A DNA stretch of 64,000 nt. Source: JAOUEA01 sp963821935. GTDB taxonomy: Bacteria; Actinomycetota; UBA4738; HRBIN12. How positions within the stretch are numbered: the first letter of the stretch is position 1; every line of letters starts with the position of its first letter. Of this stretch, positions 61,899-64,000 are shown piece after piece. Position numbers and translations under genes: made by a program. Below the pieces are notes generated by a model, which saw only the letters and a list, made by a program, of their open reading frames with translations, searched no databases and was not told the origin of the DNA. The stretch is taken from assembly GCA_963821935.1 (NCBI GenBank), contig CAWGFM010000005.1, positions 558,001-622,000 of the forward strand. The letters are read 5' to 3'.

Positions 61899-62212
61899 GG
61901 CACCGCTCCATCCCGCGCCTCGACGGGGCCGGTCTCGACGCGGCGGACGCGCGCCTGCAGACGATGCGCCAGGTTGCGGCACGCTCGTTCGAACTCCCAC
62001 GGGGTCCAGTCGCGGCGGCGCATCTGCAACACGTCCTGCTCCTGCTCCTGGCCCAGCTCGAATCCCGAGCCCAGGTACACCACGTCGGAGCTGAGGTAGC
62101 GATCGACGACCGCGCGGGTGGAGGAGTCTGTCGCCTCCATGGTCACTTGGCCGGGACCCTCCCAGAGCACGCTGGCCACGACCGTGCCGTCTCGCTCGAA
62201 CTCGTACCGCAT
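61895..62212 (-). CDS. Small uncharacterised protein upstream of ilvB
   Basis: This 105-residue protein is co-transcribed and coupled to ilvB by an ATGA overlap, and lies directly after the attenuator. The N-terminal half is beta-rich (YEFERDGTVVASVLWEGPGQVTME), then comes a helix, then an Arg-rich segment (QMRRRDWTPWEFERACRNLAHRLQARVRR). No family is recognised. Position suggests a role in branched-chain synthesis or its regulation, but nothing in the sequence shows this. Base composition fits the operon. Confidence 0.7.
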   Translation of the reverse strand: MRYEFERDGTVVASVLWEGPGQVTMEATDSSTRAVVDRYLSSDVVYLGSGFELGQEQEQDVLQMRRRDWTPWEFERACRNLAHRLQARVRRVETGPVEARDGAVP

Positions 62213-62277
62213 GGTGGTCTCCTTGTCTGCCGGCTCATCACCCGACGTTGCTGCTGCGTTGGCCTGATCGCGGGTAG

Positions 62278-62303
62278 AAAAAACCCCGCGGGGTTCGCGG
62301 GGT
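62278..62303 (-). terminator. Attenuator terminator of the ilv operon
   Basis: On the minus strand CCCCGCG pairs with CGCGGGG around a 5-base loop, with six T residues directly after: a textbook intrinsic terminator. It lies between the leader peptide and the first structural gene, so it would stop transcription unless the leader region forms the alternative hairpin. Confidence 0.85.
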
Positions 62304-62307
62304 GGGC

Positions 62308-62343
62308 GGCGCGGTCAGCAGGCCTCTTGGGCCTGGCCGCGCC
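62308..62343 (-). promoter_or_regulatory. Large hairpin between leader peptide and terminator
   Basis: GGCGCGG pairs with CCGCGCC, and an inner AGGCC pairs with GGCCT around a short loop. The structure starts at the stop codon of the leader peptide, so a ribosome stalled on the Leu-Val-Leu-Ile codons or one at the stop codon would affect it differently. I infer it is the pause/antitermination structure; the exact alternative pairing with the terminator was not computed. Confidence 0.6.
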
Positions 62344-62393
62344 TAGGTGATAAGTACGAGGGTGCTGCGTCCGAACAGCGTGTGGTTCGACAT
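62343..62393 (-). CDS. ilv operon leader peptide
   Basis: This 16-residue peptide reads MSNHTLFGRSTLVLIT. It has three leucines, one valine and one isoleucine, four of them in a run (LVLI) encoded CTC-GTA-CTT-ATC. GTA and CTT are uncommon in this GC-rich genome, which would sharpen stalling when charged tRNA is low. The start codon is only about 3 bases after the predicted transcription start, so translation is probably leaderless. With the hairpin and terminator it makes a classic branched-chain attenuator. Confidence 0.85.
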   Translation of the reverse strand: MSNHTLFGRSTLVLIT

Positions 62394-62402
62394 GGTCACG
62401 CC

Positions 62403-62430
62403 ATTGTAGGGATGGGAGCGTTGGCGTCAA
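62403..62430 (-). promoter_or_regulatory. Promoter of the ilv operon
   Basis: On the minus strand TTGACG (-35, 62425-62430) and TACAAT (-10, 62403-62408) are separated by 16 bases, close to the housekeeping sigma consensus. The predicted start is near 62396, about 3 bases before the leader peptide ATG. Confidence 0.8.
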
Positions 62431-62486
62431 CCGCGAGCGGGGCCGCGAGACCCGGGACCGGGTGGCGAGACGGTGCGCGAGGGTAG

Positions 62487-62888
62487 GTGACGAGGATCGC
62501 GCTCATGGGCATATCCGACATCGGCGCACGCGTGCGTCAGCGCTTGGACCGCAGGCGCGTACAACGCGCGGAGCGACTCGCCCACGACCAGGCACTCGCT
62601 GCGCAGGCGCGATCGATCGCCGACGTTGTGCTTCGCATCGGTGACCGGCTCGTGGAGAACGAGAAGCGTCCAGGATCGTTCACGGGCGCGGAACTGCGCT
62701 CCATGGAGGCCGAGATCGAACGACTGTCCGGCGGTAACGACCGGCTGGTCCTTCGCGCGCTGGACGACCCCCGGATCGTTGCCTGGAAGCAAGCGTGGGC
62801 CGACCAGAGGAATCTTGCCGGCCCCGACGCGGCGATGCGAGTGAACTACTTCGCTGCCCTTGAGATGCAGATCCGCGATGGTTCTTGA
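62487..62888 (+). CDS. Hypothetical helical protein
   Basis: This 133-residue protein is mainly helical and charged (RVRQRLDRRRVQRAERLAHDQALAAQARSIADVVLRIGDRL), with no signal or membrane segment and no recognised family. The start is GTG 62487 or ATG 62505; neither has a good ribosome-binding site. It is divergent from the ilv operon promoter and convergent with the DUF2252 gene. Confidence 0.55.
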   Translation: MTRIALMGISDIGARVRQRLDRRRVQRAERLAHDQALAAQARSIADVVLRIGDRLVENEKRPGSFTGAELRSMEAEIERLSGGNDRLVLRALDDPRIVAWKQAWADQRNLAGPDAAMRVNYFAALEMQIRDGS

Positions 62889-62917
62889 CGTGACGACCTC
62901 GGCCCTCCGACAGCACC

Positions 62918-64000
62918 TCAAGGATCGGCGGCGGCGGCGATCCGGCCCTCGTCGATGGCTTCCAGGAGGCGCGCGTGGTCGGCCTCGGTGGCGTCGGCAT
63001 ACCGAACGGCGAACTCGGTGATGGCACGATCGAACGTATCGTCGGAGCCGAGGTAGGCAGCGATTGCGACCCGATCGCCCGAGCGAGCATGACCACGCGC
63101 CAAGGTCCAGCCGCAGGCCTCGCCATAGGCGCGCAGCCCGGCTGGAGACAGGCGCCCGACGTCGATCGAGGACTTCCCGTCCCAGAGCTGCCGCACGTAG
63201 AAATCGTGCTCCCGGTCGTCCCAGGCCTTCAAGCGGTACCACCCGAGCAGGCTGTCGCTCGCCGCCTGCATGAATCGCTGCCCTTCGACCACCCGGCGTC
63301 CCTGCGACTCATAGACCGATCGCTCGGTGTAGGGCTCCAGCACCGACCGGGTGGCCTCCTTCATCTGCAGGAGGAGGGGATCGTTCGAGTCCCTGCCCAT
63401 CATGAGCACGACCCACGCCCTGGTGCCGACGCTGCCGACCCCCACGACCTTGCGGGCGATGTGGACGAATCGATACCCCTCCAGGAGGGAACGGAGGTGC
63501 GGGGGCAGGCACTCGCGATACTGATGCAGGAACGACTGGATCACCTCCACGTAGCGCGCACGTTGCTCCTCCACCAAGAGCTCCTCGACCGGCACGATCA
63601 GCGGCGGCACGTTCACGAAGCGGATGCGCCCGTCCACGTCCTCGAGGAGTCGTTCGAACGCCCGCAGGTGGTCGTGATGCAGGGCTTTGTTGAGCTCGCG
63701 CTTGACCTCCCGGGCAGTCTTGGTATCGGCTCGGGTTGCGAGCCTCTCCTGGAGCTCTTCCGCGGGCAATCGCGCGTACCAGACCTCCAGATCCCGACGC
63801 TCCGCGAACTCGATCATGGCCTCCCGATAGGCGCGGACCGTCGCCAGGACGGCCTTCGCGCGGGTGGATCGGCCCCAGTCCAGCTGCCGGCCCGCGATCT
63901 CGAAGCTGGCGGCCAGCCGTTTCACGTCCCATTCGAAGGGACCCGGCAGCGTCTCGTCGAAGTCGTTGAGCCCGAACACGAGCGTTCGCTCCGGTGTCTG
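62918..64000 (-). CDS. DUF2252 family protein, partial at window edge
   Basis: This gene is cut off at its 5' end by the window; the frame is open to the last base (reading QTPERTLVFGLNDFDETLPG). The visible 360 residues are of the DUF2252 family, kinase-fold-related: FGLNDFDETLPGPFEWDVKRLAAS, ARKVVGVGSVGTRAWVVLMMG, LLQMKEATRSVLEP, RVVEGQRFMQAASDSLLGWY, and the GWTLARGHARSGD end region. Enzymatic function is unknown. The first 80 to 100 residues of the usual length are missing. Confidence 0.9.
   Translation of the reverse strand, partial: QTPERTLVFGLNDFDETLPGPFEWDVKRLAASFEIAGRQLDWGRSTRAKAVLATVRAYREAMIEFAERRDLEVWYARLPAEELQERLATRADTKTAREVKRELNKALHHDHLRAFERLLEDVDGRIRFVNVPPLIVPVEELLVEEQRARYVEVIQSFLHQYRECLPPHLRSLLEGYRFVHIARKVVGVGSVGTRAWVVLMMGRDSNDPLLLQMKEATRSVLEPYTERSVYESQGRRVVEGQRFMQAASDSLLGWYRLKAWDDREHDFYVRQLWDGKSSIDVGRLSPAGLRAYGEACGWTLARGHARSGDRVAIAAYLGSDDTFDRAITEFAVRYADATEADHARLLEAIDEGRIAAAADP

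Noticed and set aside
60129..62099. A 656-codon plus-strand open frame covering ilvB
   Set aside because: Antisense to ilvB with no domain content.
1..64000. CRISPR array, restriction-modification or phage genes
   Set aside because: No regular spaced repeats, cas, methylase-endonuclease pairs or structural phage genes were seen.

Overview
The window is a very GC-rich stretch of bacterial chromosome with many GTG (and one TTG) start codons. It carries an rpsF-ssb-rpsR operon, a class F sortase, a PASTA-domain kinase relative, a 180-kDa-type NAD-glutamate dehydrogenase and an ilvBNC-leuA-leuB-cimA operon. Together these point to an Actinomycetota genome, probably a poorly studied lineage recovered from an environmental sample; the class cannot be fixed from what is visible. 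At least eight loci need single-base indel corrections to read through, typical of uncorrected long-read assembly errors, so the breaks should be taken as assembly artefacts before decay is considered.

Layout. 0-1.2 kb: rpsR, ssb and rpsF (minus strand), divergent from panB. 2-7 kb: a small frameshifted membrane protein coupled to a histidine kinase and a LuxR-type regulator, then a strong bidirectional terminator, then a convergent PepSY protein / OmpR-type regulator / HAMP kinase operon. 7-10 kb: a methyltransferase, arfB, a secreted protein, a stand-alone receiver protein and tRNA-Arg(CCT), followed by a partial copy of the tRNA 3' half. 10-23 kb: an accessory block of small enzymes (DUF899, two RibD/DHFR-like proteins, FAD oxidoreductase, glyoxalase-like, DUF1697, cupin, P-loop kinase, MBL hydrolase, GNAT) that also holds a rifampin phosphotransferase (rph) with one frameshift.

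23-29 kb: a tightly coupled DUF4397 surface protein / class F sortase / PASTA pseudokinase cassette, then corA and two secreted proteins. 29-43 kb: NAD-glutamate dehydrogenase, a homocysteine methyltransferase-MTHFR fusion, two tandem fibronectin-III envelope proteins, a degenerate receiver-membrane protein, a DDAH/arginine deiminase-like enzyme, a USP-USP-Rieske fusion and a badly frameshifted serC. 43-54 kb: secreted beta-propeller, aminotransferase, phosphodiester glycosidase, AONS-like synthase, SDR, a membrane GAF/PAS/GGDEF/EAL c-di-GMP protein and a PBP4-type D,D-carboxypeptidase.

54-62.5 kb: the branched-chain amino-acid operon on the minus strand (small ORF, ilvB, ilvN, ilvC, leuA, leuB, cimA), mostly joined by 4-base ATGA overlaps. 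Upstream lie a good sigma-70-type promoter, an almost leaderless 16-residue leader peptide with a Leu-Val-Leu-Ile run, a large hairpin and an intrinsic terminator: a complete transcription attenuator. The window ends inside a DUF2252 gene.

The most distinctive observations are the sortase/pseudokinase cassette (pseudokinase lacking all three catalytic motifs, sortase lacking an evident Arg), the USP-USP-Rieske protein, and the ilv attenuator with an uncharacterised ORF between it and ilvB.
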